Part shown: one piece after another, positions 16,567 through 25,600 of the stretch
How positions within the stretch are numbered: position 1 is the first letter of the stretch
Layout of the letters: the number at the start of each line of letters is the position of its first letter
Assembly (NCBI GenBank): GCA_041745295.1
Contig: JBGTJE010000004.1
Span: 1 to 64,000 of the forward strand
Source of the DNA: JANMEB01 sp041745295
GTDB taxonomy: Bacteria; Planctomycetota; Planctomycetia; Pirellulales; Pirellulaceae
Length of the DNA: 64,000 nucleotides
Direction of reading: 5' to 3'
Notes under the pieces: generated by a model
The model's input: only the letters and a program-made list of their open reading frames with translations
What the model was told of the DNA's origin: nothing
Database searches by the model: none
Translations under genes and position numbers: made by a program

Positions 16567-18714
16567 ATGTCGAATCTCAAGCCAACAAAACTCGCCTTTG
16601 GTCGTTCGGCTCGTCAACGGACGAAAGCCACCAACAAATGGTCGCGCAAACTCGCGGATCGAGCGCACATGGGTTTAGAACTGCTCGAACCGCGAATGTT
16701 AATGGCGGGGATGCCAACGTTGATCGACATCGTGCCGGGGGCTGGCGATTCGCGCCCAACCCAGTTCACCAACGTTAACAATATTGCTTTTTTTGTCGCT
16801 ACCAATCCAACGAATGGAACTGAACTTTGGAAAAGCGACGGAACCGCCGCGGGAACCGTCTTGGTCAAAGATATTCGGCCTGGGGTCGGAAGTTCATTGC
16901 CTCGCTACTTAACCAACGTCAACGGCACGTTGTTTTTCACTGCCGACGACGGAACGAATGGCTACGAGTTGTGGAAGAGTAACGGTACAGCGAGTGGGAC
17001 AGTTTTGGTCAAAGACATTCGACCGGGCGCCGGGTTTTCACTTCCCTATTCGTTAACCAACGTGAACGGGACGCTGTTTTTTGTCGCTCACGATGGAACG
17101 AACGGCAGTGAACTTTGGAAAAGCGACGGAACCGCCGCAGGGACTGTCCTTGTGGAACAAATCGTGCCGGGGTCTGGCAGTTCATATCCAAAAAATTTGA
17201 CCAACGTGAACGGCACGCTGTTTTTCAGCGGCACCGATGTAATGCTTGAAGCCGGACTCTGGAAGAGCGACGGAACCGCCGCAGGGACCAGCTTGGTCAA
17301 AGACTTCGAGCTTGCTGTCCTCCTTACGAATCCTCGTTTCTTTACCAACGTGAACGGCACGTTGTTTTTCACTGCCGACAATGGAACCAGTGGTTACGAG
17401 CTGTGGAAGAGCGATGGTACGGCCGCCGGGACTGTGCAAGTACTCGATATCAACTCGGGTCCGAACAGTGCGGATCCTAGCCATTTCGTCAACTGCAAGG
17501 GGATTCTGTTCTTTTCTGCCACCAATGGCGCCAACGGACGGGAGTTGTGGCGCAGCAACGGTTCGGCTGCGGGAACGACTCTCGTCAAGGACATCAGGCC
17601 CGGCGCAGTCGGGTCCAATCTGCAAGAATTAACCAATGTTAAGGGAGTTGTCTTCTTTAGAGCCGATGACGGCACCGGTGGGTATGAATTGTGGAAGAGC
17701 ACCGGGACCACAGCCAACACCGTGTTGGTTAAAGACATCTTGGCGGGAGCCGTGAGTTCGAATCCCACGGAGTTTACCAATATCAAAGGGAATGTCTTCT
17801 TCGTGGCAAGCAATGGAACCAACGGGACCGAGATTTGGAAGAGCAACGGGTCGGCGGCTGGAACTTTTTTGGTGAAGGACATTTTCGCTGGAGCAACCGG
17901 TTCCGGTCCGACGCAACTTCTAAATCTCAACGGGTTGCTTATGTTCACCGCCAACGATGGGACGAGCGGAACAGAACTCTGGCGGAGCAATGGTCAAGTT
18001 GCTGGGACGGTGCGAGTCAAAGATATTCGGCCGGGTGCATTGGGTTCGGCACCTACGAATCTGGTCAATCACGAAAGCACGCTGTTCTTCTCAGCGGACG
18101 ACGGGGTAAGCGGTCGCGAGTTGTGGAAGAGCACTGCTTTTGCGCCGGGTACCTTACTCGCTGCGAACATTAATCCTGGCGCTGGCGGCTCTGATCCGGA
18201 ATTCATCGAGTCCAGCGGCACGACTCTATTCTTTGCCGCCAGCGACGGAACCAACGGCACCGAGTTGTGGACGCTGTCTAATCCGCTGGCCGCTGCACTC
18301 CAAGCACAAAACGTTTCATCGTCAGCCGGAACATTTACATCGAGCCCATCAACAACCGCGACTCGCGGCGCATTGCGAGTTCCCCAGGTGGTGCCAACTG
18401 ACCAATCAATAAAGCGATTCGACATGGATCGTCCCGCGGTTTCAGCGGCCAGCCGCCAATCGCTGAGCCGGTCGGTTCAACGAGTAACCGGTCCAGCGTT
18501 CGCACCAAGTGTTCAATTTCGTGCTGGGGCGGGTGCGGTGCAGTCCGCCGGCGTCGGGCTCGCACAGCGCGAGCGCGCTGTGGCCGGTCCCCACCGCGCT
18601 GTTACCAATCTCCTAACCGAGTCCATTGGTCAGACCGCTGGTCTCCTTAAGGATTTCAGCTCAGATGCCCAATTCGCTTACGAAGAATTGGTGTTTTATT
18701 ACTTGCATCGTTGA
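16567..18714 (+). CDS. ELWxxDGT-repeat surface protein, 11 repeats, type B C-terminus
   Basis: A 715-residue exported protein. A basic start (KLAFGRSARQRTKATNKW) leads to LELLEPRMLMAG, the LEPR-XLL motif. Then come 11 copies of a ~46-residue unit of the form LTNVNGTLFFTADDGTNGYELWKSDGTAAGTVLVKDIRPG. These are the ELWxxDGT repeats known from large extracellular bacterial proteins, probably beta-propeller blades. Compared with the two paralogues downstream it contains units 1-4 joined in register to units 12-18, lacking seven units and the PG-rich linker. A low-complexity tail (residues about 570-680) precedes terminal motif B, FSSDAQFAYEELVFYYL. ATG 16567 is chosen because the paralogues align from there and share the upstream ACTTTCGGAA leader. 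Confidence 0.85.
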   Translation: MSNLKPTKLAFGRSARQRTKATNKWSRKLADRAHMGLELLEPRMLMAGMPTLIDIVPGAGDSRPTQFTNVNNIAFFVATNPTNGTELWKSDGTAAGTVLVKDIRPGVGSSLPRYLTNVNGTLFFTADDGTNGYELWKSNGTASGTVLVKDIRPGAGFSLPYSLTNVNGTLFFVAHDGTNGSELWKSDGTAAGTVLVEQIVPGSGSSYPKNLTNVNGTLFFSGTDVMLEAGLWKSDGTAAGTSLVKDFELAVLLTNPRFFTNVNGTLFFTADNGTSGYELWKSDGTAAGTVQVLDINSGPNSADPSHFVNCKGILFFSATNGANGRELWRSNGSAAGTTLVKDIRPGAVGSNLQELTNVKGVVFFRADDGTGGYELWKSTGTTANTVLVKDILAGAVSSNPTEFTNIKGNVFFVASNGTNGTEIWKSNGSAAGTFLVKDIFAGATGSGPTQLLNLNGLLMFTANDGTSGTELWRSNGQVAGTVRVKDIRPGALGSAPTNLVNHESTLFFSADDGVSGRELWKSTAFAPGTLLAANINPGAGGSDPEFIESSGTTLFFAASDGTNGTELWTLSNPLAAALQAQNVSSSAGTFTSSPSTTATRGALRVPQVVPTDQSIKRFDMDRPAVSAASRQSLSRSVQRVTGPAFAPSVQFRAGAGAVQSAGVGLAQRERAVAGPHRAVTNLLTESIGQTAGLLKDFSSDAQFAYEELVFYYLHR

Positions 18715-18948
18715 GGCAGCGAAGTCGCATGAATCCAACGCCAATAGCGTAAATCTAGGCAGCGGTGGGTGGTGGCGATACCGATTCGCAATCCGATTTT
18801 TAACCCGCGCAGCGGCTGTCGGTGGCCGAACGACTGCGTGCACGGAGGACGCGTAGCCAAATGGCTTGGGACTGCGGCTGCGCCGGTTAAACGAGAGAAC
18901 GGCTGGCAGACCGAGCTGCCTGGGCCGTAAACAAGGCCGGCCAATTAG

Positions 18949-19045
18949 GTAGTGCGTCAGTTTCGTAGAACGAAATTTATTCCAATGGTTTTTCCCCTAA
19001 CGGAATGAATTCCGTTCTACGGCGGACGCCAAACTGACCCACTAT
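18949..19045. repeat. Long hairpin element (MITE-like)
   Basis: GTAGTGCGTCAGTTT at 18949-18963 pairs with AAACTGACCCACTAT at 19031-19045. CGTAGAACGAAATTTATTCC pairs with GGAATGAATTCCGTTCTACG, with a 9-base bulge between the two stems and a T-rich loop. It occupies the 637-base gap between surface proteins two and three. Confidence 0.7.
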
Positions 19046-19130
19046 CGCCAAGTACCAATTGTTAATTTCGGCCGAGCTTGTGCGTTTACCCCCCGGTCAG
19101 CGATGAAGGAGTATAGACTAGGAGTTGTCT

Positions 19131-19208
19131 ATGACTTCGGAAAACCCCCAGTTTCATCCGACGCAAGACACTTCGACCCCAATGGCCTTTCGCTTTCCTA
19201 GATTGTGA
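19131..19208 (+). pseudogene. Possible vestigial start of a lost surface-protein gene (25 codons)
   Basis: An ATG at 19131 has AGGAG six bases upstream and opens MTSENPQFHP before stopping at 19208. Its leader (TGCGTTT ... CAGCGAT ... ACTAGGAG) matches the leader of the 11391 gene in order and exact spacing, with about half the bases identical. The peptide itself resembles nothing. It may be what remains of an ancestral gene start after duplication and deletion, or a leader peptide for the gene at 19352. Confidence 0.3.
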
Positions 19209-19299
19209 ATTTATTAAGTTCGGATGTACGGCGGCCCTTCGGGGCCGACGTTTTCCGGTCGATTGACGGCCTAGAAAGGCCGTCCTACGAATAAATTCA
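19207..19299. repeat. Palindromic repeat, 'GTAGGACGGCCTTTCC' family, copy 2
   Basis: GAATTTATT at 19207-19215 and AATAAATTC at 19291-19299 flank TACGGCGGCCC-TTC-GGGGCCG and GACGGCCTAGAAAGGCCGTCCTAC. The AT-rich outer inverted repeat is not seen around the other copies. It sits 52 bases before the third surface gene. Confidence 0.7.
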
Positions 19300-19351
19300 T
19301 AAGCTAGTTATGACGTGCCGAGACCGCGTCCAAACTTTCGGAACCATTTAT

Positions 19352-22300
19352 ATGTGGAATCACAGGCCTTTGAAATTCGCGCTGAGCCGTTCGGCTCGAC
19401 AACGGGCGAAACTCAACAACAAATTGTCGCGCCAACTCGCGGATCGAGCACACATCGGCGTAGAACGGCTCGAGCCTCGGATGCTGCTGGCCGGAGTGCC
19501 GACGTTGATCGATCTCGTGCCGGGAGGCGGCGCTTCGTCCCCATCCGATTTCACCAACGTCAACAATATTGTCTTTTTTGTCGCCACCGATCCAGCGAAT
19601 GGCACTGAACTTTGGAAAAGCGACGGAACCGCAGCAGGGTCCGTGCTGGTCAAGGACATTCGGGCGGGGGCCGGCGGTTCAGAACCTCGTTATTTAACCA
19701 ACGTGAACGGAACATTGTTCTTCAGCGCGGACGACGATCCTTTTACGACTGGCCGCGAACTTTGGAAAAGCAACGGAACCGCCGCGGGAACCGTCTTGGT
19801 CAAAGACATCTTCCCAGGCAGCTATATTACCGCTTTCAGTTCAACCCCTTTGTCCCTAACCAACGTAAATGGCACGTTGTTTTTTCGCGCCACCGGCCCA
19901 AACGGTCAAAACGAGCTTTGGAAGAGCGACGGAACCGCCGCCGGGACCGTCTTGGTCAAAGACATTCAAGGGTTTTACGGTTCGTCTCCGTCACAGCTTA
20001 TCAATGTCAGCGGCACTTTGTTCTTTGTGGCCATCGAACTGGATGTGACGGGCCGCGAATTATGGAAAAGCGACGGCACTGTCGCGGGGACCGTGCGGGT
20101 CAAAGACATTCGAGCGGGTGCGTCGTCCTCATCGCCAAGTAACTTGACCAACGTAAATGGCACTTTGTTTTTCAGCGCGAACGACGGAACTACGGGCTAC
20201 GAGTTATGGAAGAGCGACGGCACCACCGGCGGTACCGTGCTGTTGCAAGACATAACGTCAACGGTCGAAAGTTCGTTTCCACAATTCTTAACTAACGTGA
20301 ACGGCACGCTGTTTTTCCAAGCGAACGACGGAGGACTAAGTGGCAACGAGCTCTGGAAGAGCGACGGCACAACCGCCGGGACCGTGCTATTGAAAAACAT
20401 ACGGGGGGAGGTTTACCAAGGTTCATCGCCAGCATACTTAACCAATGTGAACGGCACGTTGTTTTTCAGGGCTAACAACGGAGTAAATGGCCATGAACTG
20501 TGGAAAAGCAACGGCACAAACGCTGGTACCACGCTGCTGAAAGATATAGATCCGGGAGGCCAGGGTTCATACTCACTCGACTTCGCAAACATAAACGGCA
20601 CGCTGTTTTTCGGCGCGTTCGACGATTCGTTAGGCCGTGAACTTTGGAAGAGCGACGGCACAACCGCCGGGACCGTGTTGGTGAAAGACATTCGGCCGGG
20701 GGTCGATGATTCGTATCCGGAATCACTAACCAACGTGAACGGCACACTATTTTTTGATGCCACCGATGGTGTGAACGGTTACGAATTGTGGGTGATGGAC
20801 GGCGGCGGTGAGCCAACTGTGAAGGGTCCAGGTGTGACTGCGCTGGGAGTCATCTTGCCGGGAGTCATCGGATCGGGTGTTCCGGGCGCGGGGCTCCCCG
20901 GTGCGGGAGTCGCCGGAGTTGGAGTTAAGCCGCCGACAACTCCATCCGAATTGGGATTGATCGACATCGTGGTCGGAGCGGGCGCCTCGTCGCCGCAAGA
21001 TTTTACCAACGTCAACGGCACGATTTTCTTTACCGCCAATACGGCGGCGGCCGGCCGAGAGCTTTGGAAAAGCGACGGGACGAGCGCAGGGACAATGCAA
21101 GTCGAGGATATTCGGCTCGGCGCCAGCGGCTCCAATCCGACGCAGCTACTCAATGTCAACGGTCGGCTGTTCTTTGCCGCGGCCGATGCAACCGGCGGAA
21201 ATGAATTGTGGATCAGCGATGGGACTTTGGATGGCACCCTACGGCTGAAGGACATTCAAGCGGGCGCACTCGGATCAAACCCCGGACAACTTACCAATGT
21301 CAATGGATTATTGTTTTTTTATGCCAATGATGGAATCAGCGGAATCGAACTGTGGAAGAGTGATGGAACAAGTGTGGGGACGGTACAAGTCCTAGATATC
21401 AATCCCGGCAGCGCAAGTTCGTCGCCGAATTACCTAATTAACTCCAAGGGGTCTTTGTTCTTCGCCGCCAATAACGGAATCCATGGAACCGAGTTGTGGC
21501 GGAGCACGGGAACGGCCGCAACAACCGTCCTGATCAAAGATATTCGCACGGGCCCGCTCGGTTCCGATCCCATCGCGATGACCAACGCGAAAGGGATCGT
21601 GTTTTTCAGCGCCAATGATGGAATCAGCGGCCGCGAGCTATGGAAGAGCACCGGGACCACAGCAAACACCGTGTTGGTCAAAGACATATTGGCGGGAGCA
21701 GGGAGCTCGAATCCCACCGAGTTTACGAATATCAAAGGAAACGTCTTCTTTGCGGCTAATAATGGAACCAACGGGATCGAGATTTGGAAGAGCAATGGCT
21801 CGGCGGGCGGAACCTTTATGGTGAAGGACGTTCGGACCGGCGCGACTGGATCCGGTCCGACGCAACTTCTGAATCTCAACGGATTGCTTGTGTTCACCGC
21901 CAATGAAGGGACGAGTGGAGTCGAACTATGGCGAAGCAATGGACAAGTGGCCGGGACGGTGCGCGTGAAGGATATTCGGCCGGGTGCCTTGGGTTCGACA
22001 CCAACCAATCTCGTGAATCATAACAGCACACTATTCTTCTCGGCCGATGATGGCTTAAACGGCCGAGAGTTGTGGAAAAGCACTGCGTTTGGCCCGGGCA
22101 CTTTGTTCGTCGCCGACATCAACGCGGGTGCCGGAAGTTCCAACCCGGCATTCATTGAATCGGCTAATACGATGTTGTTCTTCGCGGCCAGCGACGGGGC
22201 AAGCGGCAGCGAACTATGGACGTTATCCAATCCAATTGCCGCAGCGTTATTCGCCGGACTGTCTGCGCCAGGTAGCTCGACGGCGGATTCTAGCAGCAGC

Positions 22301-22585
22301 GCATTGCGAGATGCCCAACCGCAGGTTTCCCGTGCTATAGCACCCCGCCGTGGCGGGCCCACCGAGCCAACTCATCAAACCCTCGCACGGCCCAGGAATT
22401 GGCGAGCGGGGGGTGTTAGCCCCCTGATTCGTTTTGTGCGGGGTCGAGAGACCCTCGCCCAACCTGATCCGCGCGCCGCTTTGGCGCCCCACGGAAACGC
22501 GGGACTGGATTTCTTTTTCGCCAACATGGATGACTTAGATACGTTGTATGGAGATCCATGGACCGAAGACTTCGTGACCGTGTGA
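19352..22585 (+). CDS. ELWxxDGT-repeat surface protein, 18 repeats, type A C-terminus
   Basis: A 1077-residue exported protein. Basic start (ALSRSARQRAKLNNKLSRQL), then VERLEPRMLLAG. Nine ELWxxDGT units are followed by a hydrophobic, proline-glycine-rich linker (residues about 490-530, with GVPGAGLPGAGVAGVGV), then nine more units. Two nine-blade modules joined by a flexible spacer is the simplest reading. The ninth unit differs, ending ELWVMDGGGEP. A tail of about 90 residues, partly made of palindromic-repeat sequence, leads to terminal motif A, LDFFFANMDDLDTLYGDP, nearly the same as in the protease-bearing first protein. ATG 19352 has the same ACTTTCGGAAcc leader as the second protein. Whether it is calcium-bound or enzymatic cannot be seen. 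Confidence 0.86.
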   Translation: MWNHRPLKFALSRSARQRAKLNNKLSRQLADRAHIGVERLEPRMLLAGVPTLIDLVPGGGASSPSDFTNVNNIVFFVATDPANGTELWKSDGTAAGSVLVKDIRAGAGGSEPRYLTNVNGTLFFSADDDPFTTGRELWKSNGTAAGTVLVKDIFPGSYITAFSSTPLSLTNVNGTLFFRATGPNGQNELWKSDGTAAGTVLVKDIQGFYGSSPSQLINVSGTLFFVAIELDVTGRELWKSDGTVAGTVRVKDIRAGASSSSPSNLTNVNGTLFFSANDGTTGYELWKSDGTTGGTVLLQDITSTVESSFPQFLTNVNGTLFFQANDGGLSGNELWKSDGTTAGTVLLKNIRGEVYQGSSPAYLTNVNGTLFFRANNGVNGHELWKSNGTNAGTTLLKDIDPGGQGSYSLDFANINGTLFFGAFDDSLGRELWKSDGTTAGTVLVKDIRPGVDDSYPESLTNVNGTLFFDATDGVNGYELWVMDGGGEPTVKGPGVTALGVILPGVIGSGVPGAGLPGAGVAGVGVKPPTTPSELGLIDIVVGAGASSPQDFTNVNGTIFFTANTAAAGRELWKSDGTSAGTMQVEDIRLGASGSNPTQLLNVNGRLFFAAADATGGNELWISDGTLDGTLRLKDIQAGALGSNPGQLTNVNGLLFFYANDGISGIELWKSDGTSVGTVQVLDINPGSASSSPNYLINSKGSLFFAANNGIHGTELWRSTGTAATTVLIKDIRTGPLGSDPIAMTNAKGIVFFSANDGISGRELWKSTGTTANTVLVKDILAGAGSSNPTEFTNIKGNVFFAANNGTNGIEIWKSNGSAGGTFMVKDVRTGATGSGPTQLLNLNGLLVFTANEGTSGVELWRSNGQVAGTVRVKDIRPGALGSTPTNLVNHNSTLFFSADDGLNGRELWKSTAFGPGTLFVADINAGAGSSNPAFIESANTMLFFAASDGASGSELWTLSNPIAAALFAGLSAPGSSTADSSSSALRDAQPQVSRAIAPRRGGPTEPTHQTLARPRNWRAGGVSPLIRFVRGRETLAQPDPRAALAPHGNAGLDFFFANMDDLDTLYGDPWTEDFVTV

Positions 22586-22671
22586 TGCAAAATGTCAATT
22601 TTTTTCTGTTGGCGAAATTGAACCAATTTCCTAACGCGCAGGACCACGCCTAAAATCTGGGAATCTCTTTA

Positions 22672-25600
22672 ATGCGAATTCACAAACTAAAATCATTCGG
22701 CGTGTCTCGCTCTGTTCGTCAACGGGCAAAGTCCGCGAACAGATTGTTGCGCGTTCTTGCGGATCGAACGCACATCGGTTTAGAACCGCTCGAGCCGCGA
22801 ATGCTGATGGCGGGAATGCCAACGCTGATCGACCTCGTGCCGGGAGCGGGCGCATCTGCCCCTTCGAATTTCACCAATGTAAACAACACGGTATTTTTTG
22901 TTGCCACCGATCCAACGAATGGCACTGAACTTTGGAAAAGCGACGGTACGCTTGCGGGAACCGCCCCAGTCAAAGACCTCCGACCGGGGGTCAGCAATTC
23001 AAGTCCCGCCTCATTGACCAACGTGAACGGCACGTTGTTCTTCAGCGCGAATGACGGAACGAATGGCCTTGAACTTTGGAAGAGCGACGGAACCAGCGCG
23101 GGGACCGTCTTGGTCAAAGACATCAATCCGGGCAGTTATATTGTCCCTTTCAGTTCCTATCCTTCGTTCCTCACAAACGTGAATGGCACGTTGTTTTTCA
23201 GCGCGACCGGTGGAAATGGTCAAACCGAGATTTGGAAAAGCGATGGGACTAACGCGGGGACCGTCTTAGTCAAAGACCTCCAAACATTCTATGGTTCGTC
23301 TCCGTCATTGTTAACCAACGTGAATGGCACGTTGTTCTTTATCGCGAGCGAACTGGACGTGACGGGCCGCGAATTATGGAAGAGTGACGGCACCGTTGCG
23401 GGGACCGTCTTGGTCAAAGACATTCGGCCGGGACCCGTAGCTTCACAAACAAGATTTTTAACGAATGTAAACGGGACTTTGTTTTTCAGCGCGAACGACG
23501 GATCGACTGGCTACGAGCTATGGAAGAGCGACGGCACAATTGGCGGTACCGTGCTGGTGAAAGACATCTTGTCGGGATCTGTCGGATCCATTGGCCCGTC
23601 CTTTGGCGCGTCCTTCACCAACGTGAACGGCACGCTGTTTTTCCAGGCTTTCACCGAGCAGAGTGGCTACGAACTTTGGAAGAGCGATGGCACTACCGCC
23701 GGTACCGTGCTAGTGAAAAACATAAATACGAATTACTACGTAGGTTCAGATCCCGCATCTCTAACCAACGTGAACGGCACCCTGTTTTTCAGCGCTCACA
23801 ACGGAACGACTGGCTACGAGTTATGGAGGAGCGACGGGACCGCAGTCGGGACCGTGTTGGTCAAAGACATCAATGCGGGTGAAGATTCGCTTCCACAGTT
23901 GTTGTCGAACATGAATGGAACACTGTTTTTCAGCGCCGATAATAACCGTGCGATTGGCTTCTTAAATGGCAGGGAAGTATGGAAGAGTGACGGAACCGAG
24001 ATTGGGACCGTCCTTGTCAAAGACATTCAACCCGGATTCAATTCTTCGATTCCGTCTGAATTGACCAACGTGAACGGCACGCTGTTTTTCAGGGCTAACG
24101 ACGGCGTGAACGGAATCGAATTATGGGTGATGGATGGGGGCGGTGAGCCGACGGTGAAAGGATCGGGTGTGACCGATTTGGGAGTTATCTTGCCGGGTGT
24201 GATCGGATCGGGCGTTCCGGGTGCGGGACTGCCCGGTGCGGGAGTCGCTGGCGTTGGAGTCAAGCCACCGACCACTCCGTCCGAATTAGGACTGATTGAT
24301 ATCGTGGCCGGCGCGGGTGCCTCCTCGCCGCAAGACTTTACCAACGTCAACGGCACGATTTTTTTTACTGCTAATACGGCAGTGGCCGGTCGAGAGCTGT
24401 GGAAGAGTGACGGGACGAGCGCAGGGACAATGCAAGTCGAGGATATTCGGCTCGGCGCCAGCGGCTCCAACCCGACGCAGCTACTCAATGTCAACGGTCG
24501 GCTGTTCTTCGCCGCGTCCGATGCAACCGGCGGAAATGAATTGTGGATCAGCGATGGAACTCCAGCCGGTACCCTTCGGCTCAAGGACATTCAAATTGGT
24601 GCTTTCGGTTCGAACCCGGAAAAACTTACCAATGTCAATGGTACGCTGTTTTTTATTGCCAATGATGGACTGAATGGTGTCGAACTATGGCGCAGCGATG
24701 GGACAAGTGCGGGAACGCTCACGGTCCTCGATATCAACTCCGGTACGGCGAGTTCCTCGCCGAATTATCTAATTAACTCCAAGGGGACTCTGTTCTTCGC
24801 CGCCAATAACGGAATCAATGGAACCGAGTTGTGGCGGAGCAACGGAACGACCGCAACAACCGTCCTGATCAAAGATATTCGCACGGGCGCGCTCGGTTCC
24901 GATCCAATCGCGATGACCAACGTGAAAGGGATCGTGTTTTTCAGTGCTAATGATGGAACGAGTGGCGTCGAACTTTGGAAATCGACTGGTACTTTTGCAA
25001 ATACTTTGTTGGTCAAGGACATCAGGCCCGGAGCGGCGAGTTCGAATCCCACCGAGTTCACCAATATCAAAGGGAATGTCTTCTTTACCGCCAATAACGG
25101 AACCAGCGGAACCGAAATTTGGAAGAGCAATGGGGCGGCGGGTGGAACGTTCATGGTGAAGGATATCCGGGTTGGCGCGACAGGTTCCGGTCCAACGCAA
25201 TTGCTTAATCTCAACGGGCTGCTCGTATTCACGGCCAACGAAGGAAGCAGTGGCCTAGAACTCTGGCGGAGCAATGGCCAAGTTGCGGGGACGGTGCGCG
25301 TGAAGGACATTCGGCCGGGTGCATTAGGTTCGGCGCCAACGAATCTCGTGAATCACAACAGCACGCTATTCTTCTCCGCCGATGATGGCCTCAACGGCCG
25401 AGAGTTGTGGAAGAGTACTGCCTTTGGCCCAGGAACATTGTTCGTCGCCGACATCAATCCTGGCGCTGGTAGTTCAAATCCCTCATTCATCGAATCGGCT
25501 GAAACGATGCTGTTCTTCGCCGCCAACGACGGGGCAAGCGGCAGCGAACTATGGACACTTTCGAATCCGCTCGCCGCGGCACTTCAAGCACAAAACGCTC

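Noticed and set aside
16700..25600. CRISPR-like regularly spaced repeats
   Set aside because: The periodic DNA repeats (about 140 bases) are the coding units of ELWxxDGT proteins with conserved reading frame, not short direct repeats with unique spacers.
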